54,406 nucleotides of DNA, from positions 1-54,406 of the forward strand of contig JAETNO010000023.1 in NCBI GenBank assembly GCA_021768245.1. Reading direction: 5' to 3'. Numbering within the stretch: the stretch's first letter is position 1; the number at the start of each line of letters is the position of its first letter. The notes beneath the pieces are model-generated. The model searched no databases. It saw only the letters and a list, made by a program, of their open reading frames with translations, and was not told the DNA's origin. This document shows positions 42,186 through 50,808 of this stretch, piece after piece. Source of the DNA: Bacteroidaceae bacterium. GTDB taxonomy: Bacteria; Bacteroidota; Bacteroidia; Bacteroidales; Muribaculaceae. Made by a program: the position numbers and the translations under genes.

Positions 42186-43375
42186 AGGAATTCCACTCCG
42201 TTTGCGGGGTTACAGAAGAAAATTTCGAAAGTGTCGCGGTACTGGGGATACTCCCTCAGGTACTCGCGTGTGACGGTCTCGCGGATGGAGTCCTCTTTAG
42301 AGGGGTCGACCAGGGCGATGCAGGCCCCCTTGAAGCCGGCTCCGGAGAAGCGGCCTCCGTAGATGCCGTCGGTGCGTCGCATTATGCGGTAGAGCGCGAT
42401 GAGTTCGGGGGAGCCGCACTCGTAGTTGTCCATGGAGCTCTCGCAGCTGCCGAACACGCACTCGCCGAAACGCGCTATATCGCCATCCTCCCAGGCCCGG
42501 ACGCCTTCGGTCACGCGCTCACACTCCGTGAAGAAGTGGCGGGCACGTCGGGCGAAGCGCTCCGGCATGCCGTCGGCGTGGCGGGCGAACTGCCCTGCGG
42601 AGATGTCGCGCAGGCGCGTGTCCTGGAGCTCCTTCAGGTGCTCGCCCTCATATGCCTGGACTATCCACGCGGCAGTCTTGCACTCGGAGACGCGCAGGTT
42701 GTAGTCAGTGCCCGTGAGCTTGCGGGTGACACCCGAGAAGAAAATCCCGAGCCTGAACGGCAGGGGCTTCCCCTCCTCCCCTCCAAAGGGTATAAGGCGG
42801 TGCTCCCCGGTGGCGGTGTCGAGGAAGAGCAGCTTGTCGGCCTCGCAGAGGACCACGCACGACTGGTCGAGCACTCCGTTGTTGAGCCCGACGTAGTGTC
42901 TCTCGGCAGCGGAGGCATAGTCAATCACCTGCTGTCTCGTGAGGCCCAGGGAATTGACCTTGTCGATTGCCATCACGAAGCCGCAGAGGAGCGCGGCCGA
43001 CGACGATAGGCCGCCGATGGGCATGGAGCCACGCACGATGCCGCGCACGCCCCTATCGAGGCGGAAATCCTGCTGCAGGGCCCACACTGCGCCGCGGAGG
43101 TAGTCGCCCCAGTTGCCCTGCTTCTCGTCGACGGGGCGCTGCACGTTGAAGGTCATGAGTCCCTCGAACGAGAGCGAGGCCATCTCGACCTTTCCCGTGT
43201 CGGTGGCCGAGAAAAGGAACTCTATCCCCGAATCGAAGGCGAAGCCGGTGACGAGGCCGTGCTGGTGGTCAACATGGGCCCCAAGCGGGCAGATGCGGTA
43301 GGGCGCGAAAAGCTGGTACAGAGCGTCACCCTTCCCGAAGAATGTCCGGTAAGCTGTAAAGAGATTGTCTGTCAT
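42182..43375 (-). CDS. GHMP sugar kinase, galactokinase/galacturonokinase-like
   Basis: Phosphorylates a sugar at C1. The 397-residue protein has all three GHMP motifs: a substrate loop APYRICPLGAHVDHQHG (24-40), the ATP loop PIGGLSSSAALL (119-130) and a C-terminal GGRFSGAGFKGACIAL. Galactokinases normally read GRVNLIGEHTDY in the first motif. The CPLGAHVDHQ form resembles plant galacturonokinases as I recall them, so the substrate may be galacturonate rather than galactose. Downstream nucleotidyltransferase overlaps it. It starts 12 bases behind the acyltransferase gene and is much GC-richer than that gene. Confidence 0.85.
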   Translation of the reverse strand: MTDNLFTAYRTFFGKGDALYQLFAPYRICPLGAHVDHQHGLVTGFAFDSGIEFLFSATDTGKVEMASLSFEGLMTFNVQRPVDEKQGNWGDYLRGAVWALQQDFRLDRGVRGIVRGSMPIGGLSSSAALLCGFVMAIDKVNSLGLTRQQVIDYASAAERHYVGLNNGVLDQSCVVLCEADKLLFLDTATGEHRLIPFGGEEGKPLPFRLGIFFSGVTRKLTGTDYNLRVSECKTAAWIVQAYEGEHLKELQDTRLRDISAGQFARHADGMPERFARRARHFFTECERVTEGVRAWEDGDIARFGECVFGSCESSMDNYECGSPELIALYRIMRRTDGIYGGRFSGAGFKGACIALVDPSKEDSIRETVTREYLREYPQYRDTFEIFFCNPANGVEFL

Positions 43376-43387
43376 AAGAGAAGCTGT

Positions 43388-44428
43388 TTATCGATTTGAA
43401 GAATCTTTGCCAAGCAAATAATATGACAAGGTCTTATCCAACTCTATAAAATGAGCGATACACATACTCATATAGATAATTATAGCTGAAAATATTGGAG
43501 TTATAATTAAATTAAAGATTGATTCAGAAATTTCGTTAATATTAATATATTGTGCAGCAATCTTTTCAAGTAACAATGTCTGGATAAGATATATCGCAAG
43601 AGTATACTTTCCGACAGTCGATAATGTAGTAATTACTTTATTTCGTTTCGATAATCTATTAATGAAACCATAAAACAATGCAACTAATGATATAGCTGCT
43701 GATACTCCAATACCAATACTATACAATTGAGTCAAAAATAAATCAAAAAGCACACTAAAATTTCCAGAAAGCAATTCCTTTTTAATCTTCGAAATAGGAA
43801 TAAAATCATAATCAGACAAACAGACAACCAAGATTATATAAATTATTGTTGAGACTATTGTTACTAATTTCCAATTCTTTAAGATACTATCAGAATATCG
43901 ATATAGAAACACACCACATAGAAAACATGGATACATCTGATTTAATTTGTATAGCGGCACTATTTGAATAATAATCAATGAAATACCCCCCCCTAAAATA
44001 AAATGAAAGTCAACTTTTAAATAATTTACAACTTTTGATGAGAAGTAAAAAAGTAGATAACAAAGAAACGCACTTTTTAAAAACCAAATTTCCTGAAACA
44101 ATGCATTGACAAATGTTTTGACTGAAAGATGATACCCAGGAATAACAATAAGCATCGCGATATAAGTGATAAAAATCCAACTAAAGCATGGAATGATTAG
44201 TTGTGTGGATTTATGCCTAATAAAATCTTTAACCGGTTTTGAAAGAGATGAATAAGCAAAGAACCCAACCATTATCATGAATAATGGCATGTGAAATGAA
44301 TAGATCCACTGCCATACTATGTTCATATGATAATCTGAATTTGACAAATGCATGATTGCATGTCCCCACACAACAAGAAAAATTGCAAATGCCTTTAGAA
44401 TATCAATATAGACAATACGTCGTTTCAT
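43388..44428 (-). CDS. Acyltransferase family 3 (OafA-like) membrane protein
   Basis: Integral membrane O-acyltransferase of 346 residues with about 10 hydrophobic segments. It begins RRIVYIDILKAFAIFLVVWG, the family's characteristic first helix, followed by the active-site-like His in WGHAIMH, and has FHMPLFMIMVGFFAYSSLSK. It probably acetylates a sugar of the capsule repeat unit. AT-rich like the next genes; it overlaps the GT4 gene by four bases (ATGA). Confidence 0.88.
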   Translation of the reverse strand: MKRRIVYIDILKAFAIFLVVWGHAIMHLSNSDYHMNIVWQWIYSFHMPLFMIMVGFFAYSSLSKPVKDFIRHKSTQLIIPCFSWIFITYIAMLIVIPGYHLSVKTFVNALFQEIWFLKSAFLCYLLFYFSSKVVNYLKVDFHFILGGGISLIIIQIVPLYKLNQMYPCFLCGVFLYRYSDSILKNWKLVTIVSTIIYIILVVCLSDYDFIPISKIKKELLSGNFSVLFDLFLTQLYSIGIGVSAAISLVALFYGFINRLSKRNKVITTLSTVGKYTLAIYLIQTLLLEKIAAQYININEISESIFNLIITPIFSAIIIYMSMCIAHFIELDKTLSYYLLGKDSSNR

Positions 44429-45546
44429 GACTGCAATTCTGAGTAAATCATTATGTGGGTTTTTACCACCTTCTCTATATCAAATTCCTGTTCAGCTTTT
44501 TTTCGAGCTGCGTTTCCCATTTGACAACGAAGTGGTGGATTATTAATAAGAGTTTTAATTGCCTCGGCTATACGAGTAGGCGACTTTGGCTCAACAAGAA
44601 AACCATTTATCCCATCATCAACAACGTCTTTACATCCAGTAGAATTGCAAGTGACTATCGGTCTGCCGACAGCTGATGCTTCAATAAGAGATTTCGGAAC
44701 ACCCTCACGATAATAGGAGGGAAAAGCCATAATATGACTTTTTTCCAGTAACTGATGCACATCATTTCTCTCGCCAAGCCAGCATATATATTCTCCATCA
44801 CAATGCTTAGTCATATATTCCTCTGTCACACCGGATTTATTTGGTGTAAGACGTCCGCATAAAAGGAAGCGAATCTGTCCAAGATATCGTGGCTTCAATA
44901 TTTCTGCGGCTTCTATAAGATCGCAGATTCCTTTTTCTCTTACCATTCGTCCGGTAAATATAATATTCAATGGTGTTGTATCTGGAACTGGTACGGCAGA
45001 AAATTCCTTTAAATCAATGCCGGATCCTTTAGTAAATGCGACCTGTTCAGGAGTAACAACATTATTCGACAGGAAAATAGACAAATCATCATTATTCTGG
45101 AAAATTACCTTGACACCTTTACGGCGATTGGAAAAACGCATCACAGCAAGTACTCCCCGAGTAGTTAGTGACAGCCGATTGCCATTAAACAACCCACCCA
45201 AACCACTTACAGCATTTACCACTCCTTTAATCCCAACAACACGAGCAGCCAATCCTCCCCAAAGAATATTTTTAAGCCCAACATGATGTACTATCTCTGG
45301 TCGATTTTTCGAATATAAATTTTTCAGGAAAGAAAATGTTTGCCATTCTTCTTTTAGGTTCATTCCTGTAGGATTGACTGGGAGATTGATAAATTTAAGA
45401 TTCAAAGCCTCAATCTTATCTTTTTGGCCCGTATCTTTTGCTACTATTGTAACATCAAATCCCAGCCTCATTGCAGCAAGTGCAATCGGTTTTCTATGTG
45501 ACAAAAAAAAGCGGTCTTCATTGACCACCATGAATAGTTTTGCCAT
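44425..45546 (-). CDS. Glycosyltransferase family 4
   Basis: A 373-residue GT-B-fold transferase. The N-terminal half (MAKLFMVVNEDRFFLSHRKP) is the acceptor domain. The C-terminal half carries NIIFTGRMVREKGICDLIEA and the nucleotide-sugar site with the EX7E pattern in SYYREGVPKSLIEASAVGRP, then CKDVVDDGINGFLVEP. It probably adds one sugar of the capsule repeat unit on the cytoplasmic face. The sugar is unknown. Confidence 0.92.
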   Translation of the reverse strand: MAKLFMVVNEDRFFLSHRKPIALAAMRLGFDVTIVAKDTGQKDKIEALNLKFINLPVNPTGMNLKEEWQTFSFLKNLYSKNRPEIVHHVGLKNILWGGLAARVVGIKGVVNAVSGLGGLFNGNRLSLTTRGVLAVMRFSNRRKGVKVIFQNNDDLSIFLSNNVVTPEQVAFTKGSGIDLKEFSAVPVPDTTPLNIIFTGRMVREKGICDLIEAAEILKPRYLGQIRFLLCGRLTPNKSGVTEEYMTKHCDGEYICWLGERNDVHQLLEKSHIMAFPSYYREGVPKSLIEASAVGRPIVTCNSTGCKDVVDDGINGFLVEPKSPTRIAEAIKTLINNPPLRCQMGNAARKKAEQEFDIEKVVKTHIMIYSELQS

Positions 45547-45643
45547 TTTACAATTTTATTTACTTAAAAGGTTGGTTAGGATTTATCTAACCTGATTTGG
45601 ATTAAAAATCCCAAACGAGTACTACTTCGGCTATTTTAATTAG

Positions 45644-46543
45644 TTATAAATTAAGCATTTCTCCCAATTTATAATCCCAATCATCGGGCGTAAAATTACC
45701 ATATCCACTTGCTGGATAAAATGTTATTTCCCCAAACCAAATGTTTGTGGCTGTAGAATATAAATCTATCCGACTAAACGGGAATCCTGTACTAAGGCTC
45801 CGAGCGATATCTTTCATTTTATCAAATTGTTCAGGTTTTGCCGCAGGTTTTGCCGCAGGCCCAAAACGAGGATTCAATCCATAAAATTGCATATGATTCC
45901 ACTCCATATCAAAGAAATCTATTGTCTCATTCGTCCTTCGATTTGCGATTACCTGACAATATTTCGGTTCTCCGTTAAAACAATAAAATTTAAAATCGGG
46001 AATATCCTCATGGATTCCATCCGAAATCAAAGTTTCGATAATTATTTTTCGTGGTTGTCGGTTTTCATAAGCCCATTCCCTACCGACTTGTTTTTTGGGT
46101 TTTGGTTGTGACATCCATTCGCTTAGTATGCTCTTAAAACCTTTTTCGTCTAATATAGATTTATCGTGACATACAATCACCTGATTCCCTCCGCCGCCAT
46201 CACTTGTTTTTGCAACAAACTGATTCGGAAGAGATTCAAAATCAATCTCAAACAGCGAATTATAAACTCCAATAAGCGGAATTAGAATATCCGACAGGCC
46301 TCTTTCAGTCACAAAATCCCTGACTGTGAATTTGTCTGTGCATCTAAGCATTTCTAGATTTCGATACTTGAGTTTATAAAGTTGTATTTTCTCAGTAAAA
46401 CGCTTTGGTTTTTTTAGACTTAACTTTCGACCTGTGTGGATTCTATATTGAAGAGGAATCATTATATTATCTGGAATCCAATCAAGACAAGCCAAAATTT
46501 TAGCCCGCATTTTTCTAGAACGGATTAATCTTTTGTAGTCCAT
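45644..46543 (-). CDS. TupA-like ATP-grasp protein
   Basis: A 299-residue ATP-grasp protein of the teichuronopeptide-biosynthesis (TupA) type. It begins with a basic helix, then LSLKKPKRFTEKIQLYKLKY, NQFVAKTSDGGGGNQVIVCH (the glycine-rich ATP loop), and a C-terminal GFPFSRIDLYSTATNIWFGE with metal-binding acidic residues. Family members are thought to couple an amino acid or similar group to a sugar acid in surface polymers. A capsule with an amidated uronic acid would fit the galacturonokinase-like gene downstream, but that is inference. A 12-base tandem repeat lies in its coding region. Confidence 0.85.
   Translation of the reverse strand: MDYKRLIRSRKMRAKILACLDWIPDNIMIPLQYRIHTGRKLSLKKPKRFTEKIQLYKLKYRNLEMLRCTDKFTVRDFVTERGLSDILIPLIGVYNSLFEIDFESLPNQFVAKTSDGGGGNQVIVCHDKSILDEKGFKSILSEWMSQPKPKKQVGREWAYENRQPRKIIIETLISDGIHEDIPDFKFYCFNGEPKYCQVIANRRTNETIDFFDMEWNHMQFYGLNPRFGPAAKPAAKPEQFDKMKDIARSLSTGFPFSRIDLYSTATNIWFGEITFYPASGYGNFTPDDWDYKLGEMLNL
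45832..45859. repeat. 12-base tandem repeat within the ATP-grasp gene
   Basis: CAGGTTTTGCCG is present twice in tandem plus a partial third copy, encoding the Pro-Ala-Ala-Lys repeat of AAKPAAKP. Unit loss or gain keeps the reading frame. Confidence 0.85.
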
Positions 46544-46547
46544 TATA

Positions 46548-47420
46548 CTATATATGGAAATATTTATTAATTAATTTTTTCCATGTATTTTTAATCCATA
46601 ACTTAGGATTAATTGCATCAGCTGACACTTTTTCGCACAACCAATCATTCCTGAAAACAGAATTATCAAAGACATCCCACCATTCTCGCCACCTTAATGT
46701 AAATGTTTTCCAAGGTTTGTCGCCAGCATAATGTAAAACAACAGCATCTTCAATGCTGACATTTCCATGTGGATATAGTCGACCCGGAGCCGCATTATAT
46801 TTCAATTCCGAATATTTGATTCTCCCTTTGGCAATCAGGTTGATTATATCCTGATCTTGAAACAGATATTTTTTTTTTGATAATTCCAATAATTCAGTTT
46901 TTAGATTATCTTTCCTTTGTCGTGCTGAATTAATAAGGAGAAATCCACTGTTAATGTATTTATCTGGGGCTATCCCAAGTTTTCTTATATAAGCTGCAGT
47001 TTTCCTATTTGATGTAAACCCTGGCGTATTTACTCCTGCAACATAGTATCCAGAAATATCTTGTTCAAAGAAATCCGTTATATTTGACCTGAATATTATA
47101 TCGACATCGCTATATATTATTTTATCATATTGAGGTATAAGCCAAGGGATTAATAATCTGTAATAGCACGCAATGGATATATCTCTTATTTCATGACTTC
47201 CTGCAAAGGCAGAATCAAGATGGATAAAATTTATTCTCGATTTAGAAGAAATTATAGCTACTTGTTTTGATAGAGATGCCTTATCATCAGCTGAAACATC
47301 GTTACCACACAAGATAAATATATCAAATTCTTCATTTTTATTGGTATTGAGTAATGACGTTATTGTTACTCCTGTCGGCATTACATAGTTATGGTCGGTA
47401 GAGAATACGATAGGAATCAT
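46548..47420 (-). CDS. Glycosyltransferase family 8
   Basis: A 290-residue GT-A retaining transferase. It begins MIPIVFSTDHNYVMPTGVTI, has the metal-binding DXD in YSDVDIIF near residue 105, NSGFLLINSARQRKDN and DQDIINLIAKGRI. The C-terminal HYAGDKPWK carries the family's conserved His. Members transfer glucose, galactose or galacturonate. It uses TAG as its stop codon, which shows TAG is a true stop in this genome. Four-base overlap with the GT2 gene. Confidence 0.93.
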   Translation of the reverse strand: MIPIVFSTDHNYVMPTGVTITSLLNTNKNEEFDIFILCGNDVSADDKASLSKQVAIISSKSRINFIHLDSAFAGSHEIRDISIACYYRLLIPWLIPQYDKIIYSDVDIIFRSNITDFFEQDISGYYVAGVNTPGFTSNRKTAAYIRKLGIAPDKYINSGFLLINSARQRKDNLKTELLELSKKKYLFQDQDIINLIAKGRIKYSELKYNAAPGRLYPHGNVSIEDAVVLHYAGDKPWKTFTLRWREWWDVFDNSVFRNDWLCEKVSADAINPKLWIKNTWKKLINKYFHI

Positions 47421-48280
47421 TTCTGTCTTAAATTATCTAATATACGAATTATAAATCCAAAGGGAAGGATAAGATAGCTCCATATGGCAGGTCGTAGTTC
47501 TTTATGGTTCCTGTGTAATATTATATTTGCATATCGCCAATAATTTATTGCAGATTTAATCTTATGTATTAGAGATGGAGAATAACGCATGGACTCAGCA
47601 TATAGGAGCATTGTGCCACATGGAGAGTTTCGGTGTAGTTTTGATATAGATAAAGTCAAGCCATCCACGAGATAATCACATATATATATAGGCTCAAAGA
47701 AATATCGAAGTTTGTATTTTCTCCCGATACGATTCCATACCACCCCTTCCGAAATAAACCTTTCTCCATCATACTCAGGGAAAGGATATTTTTTTAAAAT
47801 CTCAGTACGGAAAGCCTCAGCCTTATCTTGTGATAGCCATTTTGCTATATGCTGGGGGGAGGAATCAATGATATTGAACTCTTTTTTCAATCCATTAATC
47901 TGTCCGTTAGGATACTTTCTTAATCCACAAACACCAGCGAAACTTTCGTCACCACAAATATTCTGATAGTTATTATTTAATTTTTCAAGCGCATCATCTG
48001 TAAGATAATCATCACTGTCCACTATGAAAAACAACTCGCCATTTGCCAATTTCACTCCTCGGTTTATCGCGCGGTGCTTTCCGCCATTTTCAACTCTATA
48101 ATATCTTATATTGATTCTATTTTGAGATATAAACGACTCTACCAAATCAGATGTATTGTCGGTTGAGCCATCGTCAATGACCACCCATTCAAAATCTTTA
48201 TAAGACTGACGACATAGGCTATCGTAAAGATTTGTGATAATATAAGCCCTATTGTAGGCTGGAGTAAATACAGTAATCAT
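47417..48280 (-). CDS. Glycosyltransferase family 2
   Basis: A 287-residue inverting GT-A transferase with the N-terminal ITVFTPAYNRAYIITNLYDS, WVVIDDGSTDNTSDLV, and the DXD region LFFIVDSDDYLTDDALEKL near residue 90. The C-terminus has a hydrophobic segment that may anchor it to the inner membrane. It overlaps its neighbours by one base (TGATG) and four bases (ATGA), so translation is coupled along the operon. Confidence 0.93.
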   Translation of the reverse strand: MITVFTPAYNRAYIITNLYDSLCRQSYKDFEWVVIDDGSTDNTSDLVESFISQNRINIRYYRVENGGKHRAINRGVKLANGELFFIVDSDDYLTDDALEKLNNNYQNICGDESFAGVCGLRKYPNGQINGLKKEFNIIDSSPQHIAKWLSQDKAEAFRTEILKKYPFPEYDGERFISEGVVWNRIGRKYKLRYFFEPIYICDYLVDGLTLSISKLHRNSPCGTMLLYAESMRYSPSLIHKIKSAINYWRYANIILHRNHKELRPAIWSYLILPFGFIIRILDNLRQK

Positions 48281-49356
48281 CAGAATGGTTTTATGAATAT
48301 CACAATATTCATTATCATAAGAGCAAAAAAGAGAAAGTCTCCGCTAATAATCTTTTTTCGAGTGAATTTGTCGATACAACCAAAATAAGATATAATAGGG
48401 ATTAGATTCCAGCTGAATGCTCCCACACGGTCATTGAATGGAACGGTAAACCAAAGAAAAAACCAGCATGAAAACGCAACATACAATCGGATATAGTATG
48501 TCATAAACTGAGATTTACTCTTTTTTGTAATCCAAATAAAGAATAATAAAAAAATAGTATTAAACAGGGCAAAGTCAGGTCTAAATCCAGTTTGGTATCC
48601 AGCCGACTCTGAAAGTTTTGAATAAAATTCAGCCTTCCCGAAGCCAGCCATACCAGCTGCAGATTGCAGACTTACACCAGCAACAGATGCACAGAGTATA
48701 CAGATATAAAAAAGATAATACCATCCAAGCCTACACTGTATGAACCTTGCTAAAATACTAATTATAATGGCGGCAGCCATTGAAAAATGCACTCCTACTG
48801 CCAAAATTCCATATATCGTTGCTTTCTTATAATTTCGACGATAGAAATAGTAAAAATATATTAATATCAGTGGAAATGCGATTCCTATTCGCATGACATT
48901 ATCTTGCTGATTAAGGAATGTAAAGTTTATTATCAAGCATAGGAACAACTGTAAAGAAGAGCCCCGTCTTTCTCCTGAAGTGTAAACTTTACATGCTTTA
49001 TAAGCCAGCCATAGAGATAGGAATGAAATTAATGTAAGTGTCAGATGAAAAGACTCAAATGGGGAAGTGATGAAAAAAATCAGACTGAATAATGGATCAT
49101 GTCCAAACTCACTAAAATTGTCAGCAATTTCATCCCATCCATTCCGGCAAATAGAATTAAAGCTATTCTCATACATATCCAAATCAGACATATGTATGAC
49201 TGGACGTCCTCCTATAAGAATTGCTAAAAACAATATTATTAAATAGACAAGTATATGTTTTTGTCCAAAACGGAATGACTTACTTAAGTCGGCAATAATA
49301 AACGAAACAGCAACAACCAAGCAGTAAAGTAGTCTTATTTCTTGTGTTGACATCAT
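48280..49356 (-). CDS. EpsG-family membrane protein, probable polysaccharide polymerase (Wzy)
   Basis: A 358-residue integral membrane protein with about 10 hydrophobic segments and the EpsG-type periplasmic pattern near the N-terminus: LIGGRPVIHMSDLDMYENSF, then FGHDPLFSLIFFI. In this position next to a flippase and glycosyltransferases it is the best candidate for the Wzy polymerase that links repeat units in the periplasm. Low sequence conservation is normal for Wzy. A second in-frame ATG follows the first. Confidence 0.85.
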   Translation of the reverse strand: MMSTQEIRLLYCLVVAVSFIIADLSKSFRFGQKHILVYLIILFLAILIGGRPVIHMSDLDMYENSFNSICRNGWDEIADNFSEFGHDPLFSLIFFITSPFESFHLTLTLISFLSLWLAYKACKVYTSGERRGSSLQLFLCLIINFTFLNQQDNVMRIGIAFPLILIYFYYFYRRNYKKATIYGILAVGVHFSMAAAIIISILARFIQCRLGWYYLFYICILCASVAGVSLQSAAGMAGFGKAEFYSKLSESAGYQTGFRPDFALFNTIFLLFFIWITKKSKSQFMTYYIRLYVAFSCWFFLWFTVPFNDRVGAFSWNLIPIISYFGCIDKFTRKKIISGDFLFFALMIMNIVIFIKPF

Positions 49357-50087
49357 TTCACTATGCGTTTAAGACATCCAAGAAGTCTTCTTAACCTTCT
49401 TTTAAACTTCCGTGAAGTGGTATCTGTATCCATAAGGATTTCATCAAGCTCATCATAATTTTTCTCTATATGGCTCAGTGATGCTCCTGTTTCGGCATTA
49501 TATTCAGCTACAAAAACATCAAGCTTCAAAAAGGTTGCGCCTTGCATGTAAGCTTTATGGAAGAAATCAAAATCGGCCATATATTTATAATGCAAATCAA
49601 AAAGATGTTTCTTATGAAAAGCCACTTTGACAAATCCGGACTGATGGCAAAAGGCTCCATGATACCTCAAAACGTACGGCTTATGCGATAAATCTTCCCA
49701 TCGGTTACTATTTGTATGTTTATATGTATTTCCATAAACTACATCCATCTCCCCCTCAGACTTGATGTTTTCTGCCACTAATTTTATTATTTCAGGGCTG
49801 ACGAACGAATCCCCTGCGTTCATGAAGTTGATGTAGTCGCCAGTGGCGCCGAGGATGCCTTTGTTCATTGCATCGTAGATGCCCTTGTCGGGCTCTGAGA
49901 CCCAATATGCGAGGCGGTCAGCGTATTTCTTTATGATATCTACGGTGCCGTCGGTCGAACCTCCGTCAATGATGATGTATTCGATATTCGGATATGTCTG
50001 GCCGAGCACCGACAGCATAGTCCGCTCGATAGTCTCCACAGCATTATAGCAGACCGTCACCACTGTGATTTTCAATTCATTTTCCAT
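49353..50087 (-). CDS. Glycosyltransferase family 2 (GT-A), mosaic composition
   Basis: A 244-residue transferase beginning LKITVVTVCYNAVETIERTM, with YIIIDGGSTDGTVDIIKKYA and the acceptor region AYWVSEPDKGIYDAMNKGIL. The metal-site region reads YINFMNAGDSF, as in the colanic-acid WcaE/WcaA-like group. The N-terminal coding part (49800-50087) is clearly GC-richer than the C-terminal part, which matches the AT-rich genes after it. That suggests a recombination join inside the gene. It lies 35 bases behind the acetyltransferase. Confidence 0.93.
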   Translation of the reverse strand: MENELKITVVTVCYNAVETIERTMLSVLGQTYPNIEYIIIDGGSTDGTVDIIKKYADRLAYWVSEPDKGIYDAMNKGILGATGDYINFMNAGDSFVSPEIIKLVAENIKSEGEMDVVYGNTYKHTNSNRWEDLSHKPYVLRYHGAFCHQSGFVKVAFHKKHLFDLHYKYMADFDFFHKAYMQGATFLKLDVFVAEYNAETGASLSHIEKNYDELDEILMDTDTTSRKFKRRLRRLLGCLKRIVK

Positions 50088-50122
50088 TGGAATATCTTAT
50101 AATGCCAATTATCGGTAGCCGG

Positions 50123-50782
50123 TTATATCTTTTTCAATTGTTCGATGTCGTTTAGAAGTCGCCAATTCTCTTTCCACCACAGCTCGCCTTTGTCCCACCA
50201 TCGCAGTTTCAGAAGGAAGTCTATGTCCTCGGGGGTGTATCGGTATCTCATCACCTTCGCCGGAATTCCACCTACGATGGCATATGGCGGGACATCTTTG
50301 GTGACAATAGCTCCAGCAAGGACCACAGCTCCGTCTCCTATTATCACGCCTGATACTATTGTCGCACCAGTCTGAATCCATACGTCATTGCCTATCCTAA
50401 CACAATCCTTTCCATCTGAGTCTGCCCAACGGAATTCATCAAACATCTGTTGGTCAGCATATGAGAATCCGCATTGTTTCATGGTGGAGAAGAACACAGG
50501 TGATGTCGTTGCAAATGGATAGGTATATGGATGAATCCCTGGCACCACTTTTACGAATGGAGCGATAGAAGTGAACCGTCCGATTCTGCCATAAATCTGA
50601 CAATCCCCCCCGATATAAGAACAGAAACCGAGATTTCCACCAAAAGTGGTGTGCGCATGTATCTTATTACCTCCTTCAAAAGTAGACGAGCGTTGTATGT
50701 TTGATGTCGGATGAAACCACACGCCCTTATATCTACGTTTCAGCAGGAACTGTTTCAGCCGTCGCTTCAGGTAAGAAATCAT
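50123..50782 (-). CDS. CatB-like hexapeptide-repeat O-acetyltransferase
   Basis: A 219-residue left-handed beta-helix acetyltransferase of the xenobiotic/virginiamycin type. It has GDCQIYGRIGRFTSIAPFVK, the catalytic-His loop around PGIHPYTYPFATTSPVF, and hexapeptide turns IGNDVWIQTGATIVSGVIIG and GAIVTKDVPPYAIVGGIPAK. In a capsule operon it most likely acetylates a sugar of the repeat unit using acetyl-CoA in the cytoplasm, complementing the membrane acyltransferase. Confidence 0.92.
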   Translation of the reverse strand: MISYLKRRLKQFLLKRRYKGVWFHPTSNIQRSSTFEGGNKIHAHTTFGGNLGFCSYIGGDCQIYGRIGRFTSIAPFVKVVPGIHPYTYPFATTSPVFFSTMKQCGFSYADQQMFDEFRWADSDGKDCVRIGNDVWIQTGATIVSGVIIGDGAVVLAGAIVTKDVPPYAIVGGIPAKVMRYRYTPEDIDFLLKLRWWDKGELWWKENWRLLNDIEQLKKI

Positions 50783-50808
50783 ATTATTAAAGTTGATTAT
50801 TTAGAGGC

